Assembly (NCBI GenBank): GCA_934167935.1
Contig: CAKPMH010000008.1
Span: 1-43,476, forward strand
Direction of reading: 5' to 3'
Origin: an uncultured Bacilli bacterium
GTDB lineage: Bacteria > Bacillota_I > Bacilli_A > RF39 > UBA660
DNA length: 43,476 bases
The notes beneath the pieces are model-generated. The model ran no database searches and was not told the origin of the DNA. It saw only the letters and a program-made list of their open reading frames with translations. This document shows positions 34,509 to 43,449 of this stretch, in pieces (position 1 is the first letter of the stretch; each line of letters opens with the position of its first letter). The position numbers and the translations under genes are program-made.

Positions 34509-35531
34509 TTAATCAATAACTTCTTCTACCTTTTTAGTATTTTCTCCTAAATCATAATATTCTCTAACTTTTTTAGAAATTTCATCACATAATTTAGAAT
34601 TATTTTTTAATAATTCTTTTACGTTTTCTCTACCTTGACCTAATTTCTCTCCATTATAAGAATACCATGCACCAGATTTTTCTATAATTCCTGCTTCAGC
34701 AGCCATATCAACTAATTCACCAGTTTTAGATACACCTTCACCATACATAATATCTACACTACAACTTTTAAAAGGTGGAGCCATTTTATTTTTAACTACT
34801 TTTATATTTGTTTTATTTCCAACAACATCAGTTCCTTCTTTAATTTGTTCACTTCTTCTAATTTCAAGCCTAACTGAAGAATAGAATTTTAATGCTCTTC
34901 CTCCTGGTGTAACTTCTGGATTTCCAAACATAACACCAACTTTTTCTCTTAATTGATTAATAAATATACAAACAGTATTTGTTTTGTTTATTACTGGTGA
35001 TAATTTTCTTAAGGCTTGACTCATAAGTCTTGCTTGTAAACCAACGTGTGAATCACCCATTTCACCTTCAATTTCTGCTTGTGGAACTAGCGCTGCAACA
35101 GAATCAATTACAATTACACTAATTGCACCACTTCTAACTAATGCTTCACAAATTTCCAATGCTTGTTCACCATTATCAGGTTGTGATAATAAAAGTTCAT
35201 CTATATTTACACCAATTTTAGATGCATATGTTGGATCAAGTGCATGTTCCGCATCAATAAAGGCAGCCCTTCCTCCTTGTTTTTGTGCTTCAGCTATTGC
35301 ATGTAAGGCAAATGTTGTTTTACCACTTGATTCTGGTCCATATATTTCAATTATTCTTCCCTTTGGATAACCACCAATTCCTAAAGCTATATCTAAAGAT
35401 ATTGAACCACTTGGAACAACATCTATATTTTTATGTTCATGATCACCTAATTTCATTACTGATCCTTTTCCAAATTGTTTTTCAATGTCCGCTAAAACTT
35501 GATCTAAAGTTTTATCAGCTGTTTTTGCCAT
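34509..35531 (-). CDS. recA: Recombinase RecA
   Basis: A 340-residue recombinase. [20 protein letters not shown] is the Walker [20 protein letters not shown] follows, with loop L2 region [20 protein letters not shown]. It catalyses strand exchange and LexA self-cleavage. The ATG at 35531 after GAGG starts [11 protein letters not shown]; the longer frame passes through the promoter and is rejected. Confidence 0.98.
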   Translation of the reverse strand: MAKTADKTLDQVLADIEKQFGKGSVMKLGDHEHKNIDVVPSGSISLDIALGIGGYPKGRIIEIYGPESSGKTTFALHAIAEAQKQGGRAAFIDAEHALDPTYASKIGVNIDELLLSQPDNGEQALEICEALVRSGAISVIVIDSVAALVPQAEIEGEMGDSHVGLQARLMSQALRKLSPVINKTNTVCIFINQLREKVGVMFGNPEVTPGGRALKFYSSVRLEIRRSEQIKEGTDVVGNKTNIKVVKNKMAPPFKSCSVDIMYGEGVSKTGELVDMAAEAGIIEKSGAWYSYNGEKLGQGRENVKELLKNNSKLCDEISKKVREYYDLGENTKKVEEVID

Positions 35532-35561
35532 TTTATTTCCTCCTCTTTTAAGTACATTATA

Positions 35562-35590
35562 ATTATATAATATTAAATTTTTAATGTCAA
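35562..35590 (-). promoter_or_regulatory. Consensus sigma-A promoter of recA
   Basis: Minus strand TTGACA (35590-35585), 17 bases, TATAAT (35567-35562): both hexamers perfect. Confidence 0.85.
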
Positions 35591-35599
35591 TAGTTTTTA

Positions 35600-35613
35600 C
35601 GAACATTTGTTTT
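35600..35613 (+). promoter_or_regulatory. lexA box: LexA (SOS) box upstream of recA
   Basis: CGAACATTTGTTTT, differing at two positions from the Firmicutes box CGAACRNRYGTTYC, nine bases upstream of the recA -35. SOS control of recA is standard in Bacillus. Confidence 0.6.
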
Positions 35614-35640
35614 TGTTTTTCTACTGTTAATTTTTAACAA

Positions 35641-35676
35641 AAAAATAAAAAGTTCTATTAAATTTTGAACTTTTTG
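35641..35676 (-). terminator. Terminator after pgsA
   Basis: AAAAAGTTC, an 11-base loop, GAACTTTTT and T-rich DNA on the minus strand. It separates pgsA from recA. Confidence 0.75.
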
Positions 35677-35685
35677 TAAATAATT

Positions 35686-36303
35686 TTATTCAATTTCTAT
35701 TTTTTCTGCTTTTTCATTAAATAAATATTTTTTATTCATATTATAGTATTCAATACCTGAAATAATAGACAATACACATGCTACTATAAGTAAAGCATCT
35801 GATACACGAAGATTAAACAACTCAAATGGTAAATTATAGAATAGTGTTAATACTATACCTGTCATTAAACAAGCTGTTTTTAATTTTCCAAGTTTTATTG
35901 CAGCAACTACTGCTCCTTTACTTCCAGCTACCATTTTAATTGAGTTTACTACACTATCTCTACATACAATAATAACTGGTATAATTGGAGATATAAATCC
36001 CTTTGCAGCTAAAATTATTAATATAGGATTAACTAAAATTTTATCTGCTATTGCATCTATCATCTTTCCAAAATCAGTAACCATATTATATTTTCTTGCT
36101 ATGTATCCATCAACAAAATCAGTAAGTGATGCAACTATAAACAATACTCCAGCAATTAAATAAGTTATATCAATAACAATTGACTCATTTATAAATAGTT
36201 TAGTCATTGTTATTCCTGCTGCATCAAAAGGAAATAGTAATAATATAATTATGAATATAGTAAGTATAATTCTACTTATTGTTATTTTATTAGGTAAATT
36301 CAT
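35686..36303 (-). CDS. pgsA: CDP-diacylglycerol–glycerol-3-phosphate 3-phosphatidyltransferase
   Basis: A 205-residue membrane protein. DGYIARKYNMVTDFGKMIDA and IAD give the CDP-alcohol phosphotransferase motif DGxxAR-x8-GxxxDxxxD. It makes phosphatidylglycerol phosphate, the precursor of the phosphatidylglycerol used by LTA synthases. It follows the RodZ-like gene by 9 bases; the order is as in Bacillus except that cinA is missing before recA. Confidence 0.94.
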   Translation of the reverse strand: MNLPNKITISRIILTIFIIILLLFPFDAAGITMTKLFINESIVIDITYLIAGVLFIVASLTDFVDGYIARKYNMVTDFGKMIDAIADKILVNPILIILAAKGFISPIIPVIIVCRDSVVNSIKMVAGSKGAVVAAIKLGKLKTACLMTGIVLTLFYNLPFELFNLRVSDALLIVACVLSIISGIEYYNMNKKYLFNEKAEKIEIE

Positions 36304-36312
36304 ATATGCCTC

Positions 36313-36807
36313 CTACTTTATAACATTTTCTATTTTATCTCCATTATTAGATGAATTATTATCATTTAATTTAGATATTATAAAATAACAACTAACTACT
36401 ACAATTAAAATCATTAAAACGTATATTATAATTGGAGATATTTTTCTTTTATTTTTTGCTTCATATGTATAAGGAGAAAAAACTTTTTTTTCTTCTTTTT
36501 TTTCTTTATTCTCTATTTGTTTTTTTGCATTTTTAATATCATCTAATGATAATTTTGAAGTATAATCAAATAAAAATTCATTGAATTCATCTATCATATC
36601 TTCATAATTTAATCCTAAATATTTAGAATAATCTCTTATAAAGTATTTAAGATAAAAAACATCTTGAAATGCATCCTTATTTCCAGCTTCTATATCTTTT
36701 ATTTGTGAAGGTTTTAGTTTTAAGTCATTGGCTGCTTCTTCAATACTTATACCAATACTTTCTCTAGCTTCTTTTAAAGCTTCACCAATTTCTTTCAACA
36801 AATACAC
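36313..36807 (-). CDS. RodZ-like helix-turn-helix membrane protein
   Basis: A 164-residue protein: N-terminal HTH domain (LKEARESIGISIEEAANDLK, then LKPSQIKDIEAGNKDAF), a Lys/Glu-rich linker and one membrane helix (about 130-147), ending soon after. RodZ connects the MreB cytoskeleton to wall growth. The outer domain of long RodZ proteins is absent, as in short YmfM-like forms. Confidence 0.85.
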   Translation of the reverse strand: MYLLKEIGEALKEARESIGISIEEAANDLKLKPSQIKDIEAGNKDAFQDVFYLKYFIRDYSKYLGLNYEDMIDEFNEFLFDYTSKLSLDDIKNAKKQIENKEKKEEKKVFSPYTYEAKNKRKISPIIIYVLMILIVVVSCYFIISKLNDNNSSNNGDKIENVIK

Positions 36808-36826
36808 CTACTTTCTAAATAAAAAA

Positions 36827-37186
36827 AATTAATATTTTATAAGCCATGTTCTGTTCCTATTTCTAGGTGACAAACATTTATCTACCTGTATTACAGGTCC
36901 TTTAAAAGATTCTTATTCTCTTTTAATAGGTTCCCCTACCATAATTTGGGTTTCTCGCTCGTGGGGTTTACCGCGTTCCATCTCCATTGTTTCCAATTTC
37001 TTCGTCACTATGGCACTTTTATATTTACTTTAACCATATCAATGACTTAGGTTATTTCAAAGCCGTTAAGTTTCCTTACCATAGGTTATTTTTTCCCTAT
37101 GCACGAACACTATAGTCATCACAGACTATGCGAGCATGGACTTTCCTCTACATTACAAGAATGCAGCGTTTGTCAAAATATTAATC
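36827..37186 (-). ncRNA. rnpB: RNase P RNA, Bacillus type (B)
   Basis: Conserved blocks are plain on the minus strand: GAGGAAAGTCCATGCTCGCA near the 5' end, AAGTGCCATAGTGACGAAG, GGAACGCGGTAAACCCC, GAGCGAGAAACCCAAATT, GGTAGGGGAACC and ACATGGCTTATA at the 3' end. The order and spacing match the Bacillus subtilis B-type RNA. The ends were set by the P1 helix, AAAATATTAAT (37175-37185 on the plus strand) with ATTAATATTTT (36828-36838). The 5' strand of P1 overlaps the gpsB stop codon; a T run follows the 3' end. Confidence 0.95.
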
Positions 37187-37504
37187 TTCTCCATATATAA
37201 TTTTCTCTAAATTAGATAATCTTCTAAGTAGATCAACATTACTAACATCATTATTTGATCCTTCTTTTAAAACATCTAATTTTGTTTTTAATGATCTTAT
37301 TTCTTGTTTTAATCTTATGTTATCTTCTAATAGTTCTTTTTTATCTCGTTCAAGTTCTTTTATTATTGAAACAAATTCCTCATAATCTCTTATAATAACA
37401 TCTAAATATTTATCTACTTCTTGTGGCCTGTAACCTCTAGTATCCATTTTAAATTCTTTTTCTAAAATATCCTTACCAGTCAAAAGTATCCTCTCTTGGT
37501 ACAC
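37181..37504 (-). CDS. gpsB: Cell cycle protein GpsB
   Basis: About 107 residues. GKDILEKEFKMDTRGYRPQE and VDKYLDVIIRDYE are the DivIVA/GpsB lipid-binding head, followed by coiled coil (KELERDKKELLEDNIRLKQE) and a short C-terminal tail. It shuttles penicillin-binding proteins between septum and side wall. The GTG at 37504 follows AGGTGG by five bases; the GTG at 37513 lies inside that site. Next to rnpB as in Bacillus. Confidence 0.92.
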   Translation of the reverse strand: MYQERILLTGKDILEKEFKMDTRGYRPQEVDKYLDVIIRDYEEFVSIIKELERDKKELLEDNIRLKQEIRSLKTKLDVLKEGSNNDVSNVDLLRRLSNLEKIIYGED

Positions 37505-37581
37505 TTTTACCACCTCTCAATCCTAATAATATTTTATAAAAATTTTCTTCATTTGTCAATCGAAACAGAAAAAGACTATAC

Positions 37582-38934
37582 CTAGCCTTTTACTATTTTA
37601 ATTTTTACCTTTTTTGTCTTAGAAATATATTGAGCCTTTACTTCAATTCCTTCAACATTTACTGGTACTTCATACTCTCCTTCTTTATAGCCACTTAAAT
37701 CAATATAAGCACTAATATCCGAAGCAGTAATACCATTTATAACTTCTTTTACACCTTTAGCTGTAACAGTTACTTTTGTTGAGTTTTCATCAATACCTTG
37801 TACAACTAAACCATCTGCTAAATTTCTGGATTCAATATCAATATTTTCAAAATCTTTATTTGATACAGAATCAAGAGTTATTTTTACTGTTATATTATTA
37901 ACTGATAATGAACGTGTTCCAACTGGTTTTTTAAGTTCTAATTTATATTCCTTATTTTCTTTTAAATTATCAACATTAACACTTACAGGTATATATGTTA
38001 TATCCTTTAATGAATCTTCATCACCATAAACAATTACTTTAGATTCACTTTGACTTATTGAACTAATTGCTTTTCCAAAGCTTACTTCTCCTTCTGGAAT
38101 TATTTTAACTGGTACTTCTTTACTTGGAGATGAAATTTTTAAGTTTACATCTATCTTAGATGGTACTATTTCAACATCTACTACATCTCCATCTTTATTA
38201 TAAGCTTTTAATGGAACATCTTTTACTGTTGCATTTCCACTTTTTTGTTCAGGAATTTGATTTATATCTAATATTGCCTTTACTGAAGTAACTTCATTTA
38301 ATTGATGTTCTGCTCCTTTTATAACAACTTTATCATTATCATAATTTATATCGTCTATTGTAAGTTTTGAATCCAAATTATCTTTATTTATTAAATCAAC
38401 ATCTAATGTCATCGTTTTTGAAACTTTTTGATATATTATAACAGTTACTGTTGATGGATTTACCATATAATCTATATTACCAACATTTTGATTATAATTA
38501 ATATTTACTTTATGTGTTCCAGGTTTTAATCCACTTAAATCAACTGTAACCTCATGTGATGATGATTGTTTAGCAATATAAAGGTCTGTTTTACCACCAA
38601 TTAATGTTACATCAACTGTTTCTGGAAGTCCTTCTACAACATATGCCTCTTCATTATAAATAACTTTAACAGGCTGATTTTTTAATACTTCTGCTGTATT
38701 ATCATTAAATATAATAATTTTTTGATCAATTATAATAAATGTTACTAAGGCTAAGAAAAGAGATACAAATAATAATGTATTTGTACTAGAAAGCCAATTT
38801 TCAAATTTTTTACTTGATTTTGAAAATTTTGATGTAATTCTATATATGAATTTTGTAATTGGAAAAATTATTATTTTATCAATTACACTCCATATTTTAA
38901 GAAAAAAGGTTTTAATCATTTTTAATATCTTCAT
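37582..38934 (-). CDS. cdaR: CdaR (YbbR domain protein), regulator of c-di-AMP cyclase
   Basis: About 450 residues: one membrane helix (TNTLLFVSLFLALVTFIII), then three or four extracellular YbbR repeats (e.g. AYVVEGLPETVDVTLIGG, YIPVSVNVDNLKENKEYKLE). It binds and modulates CdaA. The start is uncertain: the ATG at 38934 after a GGTG is preferred, with ATGs at 38955 and 38919 possible. It overlaps the end of cdaA. Confidence 0.9.
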   Translation of the reverse strand: MKILKMIKTFFLKIWSVIDKIIIFPITKFIYRITSKFSKSSKKFENWLSSTNTLLFVSLFLALVTFIIIDQKIIIFNDNTAEVLKNQPVKVIYNEEAYVVEGLPETVDVTLIGGKTDLYIAKQSSSHEVTVDLSGLKPGTHKVNINYNQNVGNIDYMVNPSTVTVIIYQKVSKTMTLDVDLINKDNLDSKLTIDDINYDNDKVVIKGAEHQLNEVTSVKAILDINQIPEQKSGNATVKDVPLKAYNKDGDVVDVEIVPSKIDVNLKISSPSKEVPVKIIPEGEVSFGKAISSISQSESKVIVYGDEDSLKDITYIPVSVNVDNLKENKEYKLELKKPVGTRSLSVNNITVKITLDSVSNKDFENIDIESRNLADGLVVQGIDENSTKVTVTAKGVKEVINGITASDISAYIDLSGYKEGEYEVPVNVEGIEVKAQYISKTKKVKIKIVKG

Positions 38935-39739
38935 CCATTGCACCTTCTTCCTCATCTTCCATTAAAATTGATCTTTTTGGTCTTAATTCTTCTAATAAAA
39001 TTAATTTTATTTCATCTGTTGTTAAATTATAGTTAAGTTCACCATTCATAGCAATTGATAGTCTTCCCGTTTCCTCTGAAACAATTAATGATATAGAGTC
39101 ACCTTTTTCTGATATTCCAAGTGCAGCTCTATGTCTAGTTCCAAGTCTTTTACTAATTTTCATATTTTCACTTGTAGGGAAAACTGCTCCAGCACTTGTT
39201 ATTTTATCACCTTGTATAATTACTCCACCATCATGTAATGGATTATTTGGGAAAAAGATTGCTATTAATAAGTCAGATGAAATATCTGCATATATTTTTT
39301 TAGATTTTTCAATGTAATCATTTAAACTATTATCCCTTTCAATAACCATTAAGGCCCCAATTCTTGCTTTTTTTAAATAGTCCATAGCATTTACTATTTC
39401 ATATACTACTTTTTCTCTTTCATCAACTGTTAAAACTTTATGTCTACCAAGTAATTGACTTCTACCTAAATATTCTAAAACATTTCTAATTTCAGGTTGA
39501 AATATTACTATTAAGGCAAGTGGTCCCCACGTTATTATATAATCTAATATAAAGCCAATTGTTACTAGATTTAATAAATCACTTATTATTTTTAATGCTA
39601 CAATTATAAGCATTCCTTTAAATAATAGTACCATTTTTACATTTTTTCTTAAGTTTTTTAATATATAATAAAATGCTCCCCAAACTAACAACACATCAAG
39701 TATTTTAGTCAATAAGCTCGTTATACTTTCAAATGTCAT
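38912..39739 (-). CDS. cdaA: Diadenylate cyclase CdaA
   Basis: A 275-residue protein: three N-terminal membrane helices, then a DAC domain. NPLHDGGVIIQGDKI carries the DGA motif as DGG, and GTRHRAALG the RHR motif. It makes c-di-AMP from ATP, controlling potassium and wall homeostasis. First gene of cdaA-cdaR; glmM, the usual third gene, is not downstream. AGGAGG precedes the ATG. Confidence 0.94.
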   Translation of the reverse strand: MTFESITSLLTKILDVLLVWGAFYYILKNLRKNVKMVLLFKGMLIIVALKIISDLLNLVTIGFILDYIITWGPLALIVIFQPEIRNVLEYLGRSQLLGRHKVLTVDEREKVVYEIVNAMDYLKKARIGALMVIERDNSLNDYIEKSKKIYADISSDLLIAIFFPNNPLHDGGVIIQGDKITSAGAVFPTSENMKISKRLGTRHRAALGISEKGDSISLIVSEETGRLSIAMNGELNYNLTTDEIKLILLEELRPKRSILMEDEEEGAMDEDIKND

Positions 39740-39765
39740 AAATACCTCCTTTATTCTACTAATAA

Positions 39766-39774
39766 ATTATACCA
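39766..39774 (-). promoter_or_regulatory. Extended -10 promoter of cdaA
   Basis: TGGTATAAT on the minus strand (TG-N-TATAAT) 26 bases before cdaA; no clear -35, as usual for extended -10 promoters. Confidence 0.5.
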
Positions 39775-39897
39775 TATTAAAGTTTTAAATAAAATAGTTT
39801 ACAATAAATTTAATTTTAGTATATTATTTACCATTTATTAAACCTTATTATTAAATAGTTTTAGTAAATGTTACTTTACTTATATTTAACATTTTAG

Positions 39898-39920
39898 AAA
39901 AAAAAGCCCTTTAAGGCATT
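39898..39920 (-). terminator. Terminator after the acidic membrane protein
   Basis: GCCTTAAAGGGC-type hairpin followed by eight T on the minus strand. Confidence 0.6.
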
Positions 39921-40446
39921 AAAATTTCCATATATCTTCTTCATCTGATTTTGGTATATCTATATCAGCTTCATTAGATTTTTTTTCTACATCATCTAGT
40001 ACTTTATTAAAATCATCATCTATATTTAAATCGTCATCTATATTTAAATCTGGATCAACATCTTCTTCAAGTGCCATAGAATTATCATCAATTTCACTAA
40101 TATCATCTGATAATGGTTCTTCTATTTCTTCTAAATTTTCAGATTCAGATTTTAAATCTAAATTGGAATCATCATCTAATATAGAGTCATCTTGATCAGT
40201 AAAGTCATCATCTTTTGAAAGTTCATAAGCATCTGATGTATCATCTATATTATCTTTACTAATAGAATTATTTTCTAATTTATTAGTTGTATCTTTCATA
40301 TCCTCATTTTTTAAATTATTTTTATCTTTTTTCTTATTAAATCCTTTTTTATCAGCTATAAATCCTACAATTGCAAGTAAAATAATAACTACAATTATTA
40401 TAATCCATATATAATTAGCATTAATAAAATCTAATAATCCATCCAT
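39919..40446 (-). CDS. Membrane-anchored, strongly acidic low-complexity protein, 175 aa
   Basis: One N-terminal membrane helix (YIWIIIIVVIILLAIVGFIA), a basic patch (DKKGFNKKKDKNN), then about 120 residues rich in Asp, Glu, Ser and Asn with tandem repeats (DPDLNIDDDLNIDDDFN). Probably an unstructured cytoplasmic tail. No family recognised. AGGAGG precedes the ATG. Confidence 0.65.
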   Translation of the reverse strand: MDGLLDFINANYIWIIIIVVIILLAIVGFIADKKGFNKKKDKNNLKNEDMKDTTNKLENNSISKDNIDDTSDAYELSKDDDFTDQDDSILDDDSNLDLKSESENLEEIEEPLSDDISEIDDNSMALEEDVDPDLNIDDDLNIDDDFNKVLDDVEKKSNEADIDIPKSDEEDIWKF

Positions 40447-40501
40447 ACTAATCCTCCTTATTCTTTATAACATAATATCACGTATTATTTTTTTTTACAA
40501 G

Positions 40502-41008
40502 TTATTTTTCTAAATAATCTTTTCCTTTAAATGGTTCTTCAAATAATAAATCCGGGTAATTTCTTTGTCTTAAAACTTCATAAACCATTATTGCAACAGA
40601 ATTAGATAAATTAAGGGCTCTAATATTACTATTCATAGGAATTCTCATACAATGTTCTAAATCATTTTTCAGTATTTCTTTTGGAATTCCTGTACTTTCT
40701 TTTCCAAAAATTAAATATATTTTTTCATTTTTATCACTATAATCAAATGATGTATGTGGCTTTCTACCATATCTTGTTAAATAATAATATGTACCTTTAT
40801 TTTTACTTAAAAAATCATCAAAATTTTCATAAACTGTATAATTACAATATTTAATATAATTAACACCACTTCTTTTAATATATTTATCTTCAAGAGAAAA
40901 TCCAAGTGGCTTTATTAAATGAAGATTAATACCTGTTCCAGCACAAGTACGCATTATATTTCCTGTATTTCCAGGAATTTCTGGTTCAAACAAAACTACA
41001 TTTATCAT
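40502..41008 (-). CDS. trmL: tRNA (cytidine(34)-2'-O)-methyltransferase TrmL
   Basis: A 168-residue SPOUT methyltransferase of minimal TrmL length. EPEIPGNTGNIMRTC, YLIFGKESTGIPKEIL and RIPMNSNIRALNLSNSVAI are the three family motifs with the trefoil-knot SAM site. It methylates the wobble base of tRNA-Leu. Overlaps the upstream gene by 4 bases. Confidence 0.94.
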   Translation of the reverse strand: MINVVLFEPEIPGNTGNIMRTCAGTGINLHLIKPLGFSLEDKYIKRSGVNYIKYCNYTVYENFDDFLSKNKGTYYYLTRYGRKPHTSFDYSDKNEKIYLIFGKESTGIPKEILKNDLEHCMRIPMNSNIRALNLSNSVAIMVYEVLRQRNYPDLLFEEPFKGKDYLEK

Positions 41009-41484
41009 TCTAAAACCTCATTCTTCTTAAAAAATTCTTTAACTTGTTCTATAGAATTTATATTATTTAAATAGCTATCCATCTTTCCATTTCTTATTAT
41101 AACAAAAGTTGGTTCTTTTATATTAAATACAGAATTATCTGCTTCTTTTAAATATTTTATGTTAAATTTATTGTAAAAATTACTACTTACATTTTTTAAA
41201 TCTAAATATACATATAAATCTTTTAAGTTTTTATCTTTTGTATATTTTTTTAAATCCTTATTAAATGTATCTAATTCTTTATTATTACTTGATGCCATAT
41301 AAATAATTACTTCTTGTCTTTCTGTTATATAACTATCAAGTTCATTTTCTTTTACTTCAGATACAAAATTTATTTTTTTTACTTTAACACTATCATATTT
41401 TTTCATTAAATAAAATGTTAAAAATATAGTAAAAATTATTAAGAAACCTACTATAAAATAATTTTTCAATGGTATTTTTTTCAT
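41005..41484 (-). CDS. Membrane-anchored thioredoxin-fold protein without CxxC
   Basis: A 159-residue protein with one N-terminal membrane helix (YFIVGFLIIFTIFLTFYLM) and an outside domain. EVIIYMASSNNKELDTF sits where thioredoxins have the CxxC helix, and KEPTFVIIRNGKM gives the cis-Pro strand; there is no Cys at all. Likely a structural or binding relative, not an oxidoreductase. In an operon with the Clp-type ATPase and a CxxC-bearing lipoprotein. Confidence 0.65.
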   Translation of the reverse strand: MKKIPLKNYFIVGFLIIFTIFLTFYLMKKYDSVKVKKINFVSEVKENELDSYITERQEVIIYMASSNNKELDTFNKDLKKYTKDKNLKDLYVYLDLKNVSSNFYNKFNIKYLKEADNSVFNIKEPTFVIIRNGKMDSYLNNINSIEQVKEFFKKNEVLE

Positions 41485-41496
41485 ATATACCTCCTT

Positions 41497-42447
41497 TTAA
41501 AAATTTTCTTCATTATTTTGAATTTCTTCTATATTTACATCTGGTAATACAACACCTTGTTGCATACAAAAGTCTTTAAATTTTTCTTTAAATGCTTTTA
41601 ATTCCTTTATAATACTATCAGGATAAATTCTTTTACTATTTTTAATAGCATTATATACATCTAATACATCAACATATTGTTTATTTTGATATAATGCTTC
41701 CGAAAATGATGCTTGTAAAACTGAAAAAGCAACATCTGGATACATTGCAGATAATCCATATACTCTTTTAAATTCTGATGTAGCACTAACAATTGATTCA
41801 ATTAGCATTCTATTAACATATTCATTATATTTTAATTTTATTCCTGTTTTAAATTCAATTTTAGGAAGAGATTTATATAGGATTTCAACTGTTGTTTCTT
41901 CACTAGGCTCCATTATTTCTATTTTTTCAAATCTTCTTAAAAATGCTCTATCTTTTATAACATATGTACTATATTCTTCAGTTGTAGTAGCTCCTACTAC
42001 TTTAATATCTCCTCTATCTAATGCTGGTTTTAAAATATTTGCAAGATCCATTGGGCCATCTTCACTTCCACCTATTAGTGTATGAATTTCATCGATAAAT
42101 AAAATGATCTTTTCACTATTTTTTAATTCTTTTACAAGAAGTGATATAATCATTTCCTCTCTACCATTTATATTCATCTTACCAATTAAACTAGTAGAAT
42201 TAATTTTAATTATTCGATATCCTTTTAATGCATTAGGAACCATTTGTCTTTGAATTAAATATGCAAGTCCTTCAACTATTGCTGTTTTACCAATACCCGC
42301 TTTTCCTATTAAAAGACCTGACTTTTCTGGTGTTAATAAAACTAGTATCAATTTTTTTATTTCTTCTTCCCTTGCAATTGCAGGATTAGTTATATATTCT
42401 TTTTTTGTTAAATCTTCTCCATAACTTTCAATGACACTAAAATTCAT
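41497..42447 (-). CDS. AAA+ ATPase consisting of a single Clp D1-type domain
   Basis: A 316-residue ATPase. GKAGIGKTA (residues 48-56) is Walker A, ILFIDEIHTLIGG Walker B, VGATTTEEY sensor 1 and RAFLRRFEKIEI the Arg finger, all closest to the first AAA domain of ClpA/ClpC. The Clp N-domain, the middle domain and the second AAA domain with the ClpP-binding loop are missing, and the reading frame has natural ends, so it is not obviously a broken clpC. Cellular role unknown. Confidence 0.8.
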   Translation of the reverse strand: MNFSVIESYGEDLTKKEYITNPAIAREEEIKKLILVLLTPEKSGLLIGKAGIGKTAIVEGLAYLIQRQMVPNALKGYRIIKINSTSLIGKMNINGREEMIISLLVKELKNSEKIILFIDEIHTLIGGSEDGPMDLANILKPALDRGDIKVVGATTTEEYSTYVIKDRAFLRRFEKIEIMEPSEETTVEILYKSLPKIEFKTGIKLKYNEYVNRMLIESIVSATSEFKRVYGLSAMYPDVAFSVLQASFSEALYQNKQYVDVLDVYNAIKNSKRIYPDSIIKELKAFKEKFKDFCMQQGVVLPDVNIEEIQNNEENF

Positions 42448-42448
42448 A

Positions 42449-42862
42449 TTAAGCTCCTTTCAACATATTTAAATCTTTAAAAAATGTTACTATTTCATCA
42501 TATTCTCTAGCTCCTTCAACTCTTGGGGATGTCTTAGTTGTTCCTTTTTCTATATATACAGTTGTTGGAGTACCTTCTGCCTCTGCTTTTTTTAAAACAG
42601 CTTGCTTTTTAGAATCAGATAACTTTGCTAAATTAATATAATATACATCTAAACTATACTTATAAATTACTTTTTCTAATACTGGTCTATATTCAGCACA
42701 ATGACTACATTCTGATGAGCCAACATATAAAACAAACGAATCTTTATTTTCTATTTTTTCTCTTAATTCATCATAACTTATTTCTATTAAATCTTTACTT
42801 TTTTTGCATCCTGTTAGTGTTAGAGATAACACAACCATCATAATTATTAATACCTTTTTCAT
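42449..42862 (-). CDS. Thioredoxin-like lipoprotein
   Basis: A 137-residue protein: signal peptide with lipobox LTLTGC (Cys19), then a thioredoxin fold with CSHC (SSECSHCAEYRPVL) and cis-Pro segment EGTPTTVYIEKG. Likely an outer-face thiol oxidoreductase or disulfide isomerase. Its gene ends one base before the ATPase gene. Confidence 0.85.
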   Translation of the reverse strand: MKKVLIIMMVVLSLTLTGCKKSKDLIEISYDELREKIENKDSFVLYVGSSECSHCAEYRPVLEKVIYKYSLDVYYINLAKLSDSKKQAVLKKAEAEGTPTTVYIEKGTTKTSPRVEGAREYDEIVTFFKDLNMLKGA

Positions 42863-42911
42863 ACTATCACCTATATAATTATATAATATTTAAAGAAAAA
42901 AAAAAAGACTT

Positions 42912-43352
42912 TTAGCTTTTAATAGTAATAATTTGATCTTCTTTTAAATATAAATTCTTTATATCTTTTAATTCTAAATTAAGTTTATTTAAAACATCTT
43001 CTATCTTATCATTTTCATCTGTTATATACATCTTTTCTCTTGGAATTTTAATTTCTTCATTTGGATAAATATATTCTCCTTCTTTTAAGCCATTCAATTT
43101 AATTAACGTTTTATAATCGACATTATATTCTTTAGCAATATTATATAAATTGTCTTTTTCTTTTACTATATAAGTTATATATTCACTGTCACTCGATTGT
43201 TTAACATTTGGAATTATTATATAACTTCCTTCTCTTAATGAAGCATTATCACCTATTCCATTTAATCTTCTAAGTTCATCACTAGTAATATTTAATTTTT
43301 TTGCTATAGACTCAATTGTCTCACCATTTAAAATTCTGTATACCTGATACAT
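42912..43352 (-). CDS. LysM-repeat protein without signal peptide
   Basis: A 146-residue protein of two clear LysM modules (YRILNGETIESIAKKLNITS…IIIPN, and YIVKEKDNLYNIAKEYNVDY…IKIPR) and a partial third. LysM binds GlcNAc polymers such as peptidoglycan. No export signal or membrane segment is visible, which is unusual for a wall binder but is the case for the spore proteins SafA and SpoVID. AGGTGG precedes the ATG. Confidence 0.85.
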   Translation of the reverse strand: MYQVYRILNGETIESIAKKLNITSDELRRLNGIGDNASLREGSYIIIPNVKQSSDSEYITYIVKEKDNLYNIAKEYNVDYKTLIKLNGLKEGEYIYPNEEIKIPREKMYITDENDKIEDVLNKLNLELKDIKNLYLKEDQIITIKS

Positions 43353-43376
43353 TCAACCACCTCATATCATTATATG

Positions 43377-43406
43377 AAAAAAAATGATATTGTTATCATT
43401 TTTTCC
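43377..43406. terminator. Hairpin upstream of the LysM gene
   Basis: ATGATA/TATCAT arms with A and T flanks; fits the end of a minus-strand transcript entering from beyond the window. Confidence 0.5.
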
Positions 43407-43420
43407 TAAATTGAAATTTC

Positions 43421-43449
43421 AACCGCACCACAAAGGTGTGGTTTTTTGA
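43421..43449 (+). terminator. Hairpin with T run near the window end
   Basis: AACCGCACC-ACAAA-GGTGTGGTT (one G-T wobble) followed by TTTT on the plus strand. No plus-strand gene ends nearby. Confidence 0.55.

Noticed and set aside
35285..35551. 88-codon plus-strand frame opposite recA
   Set aside because: Antisense shadow of recA with His/Leu/Phe-rich translation.
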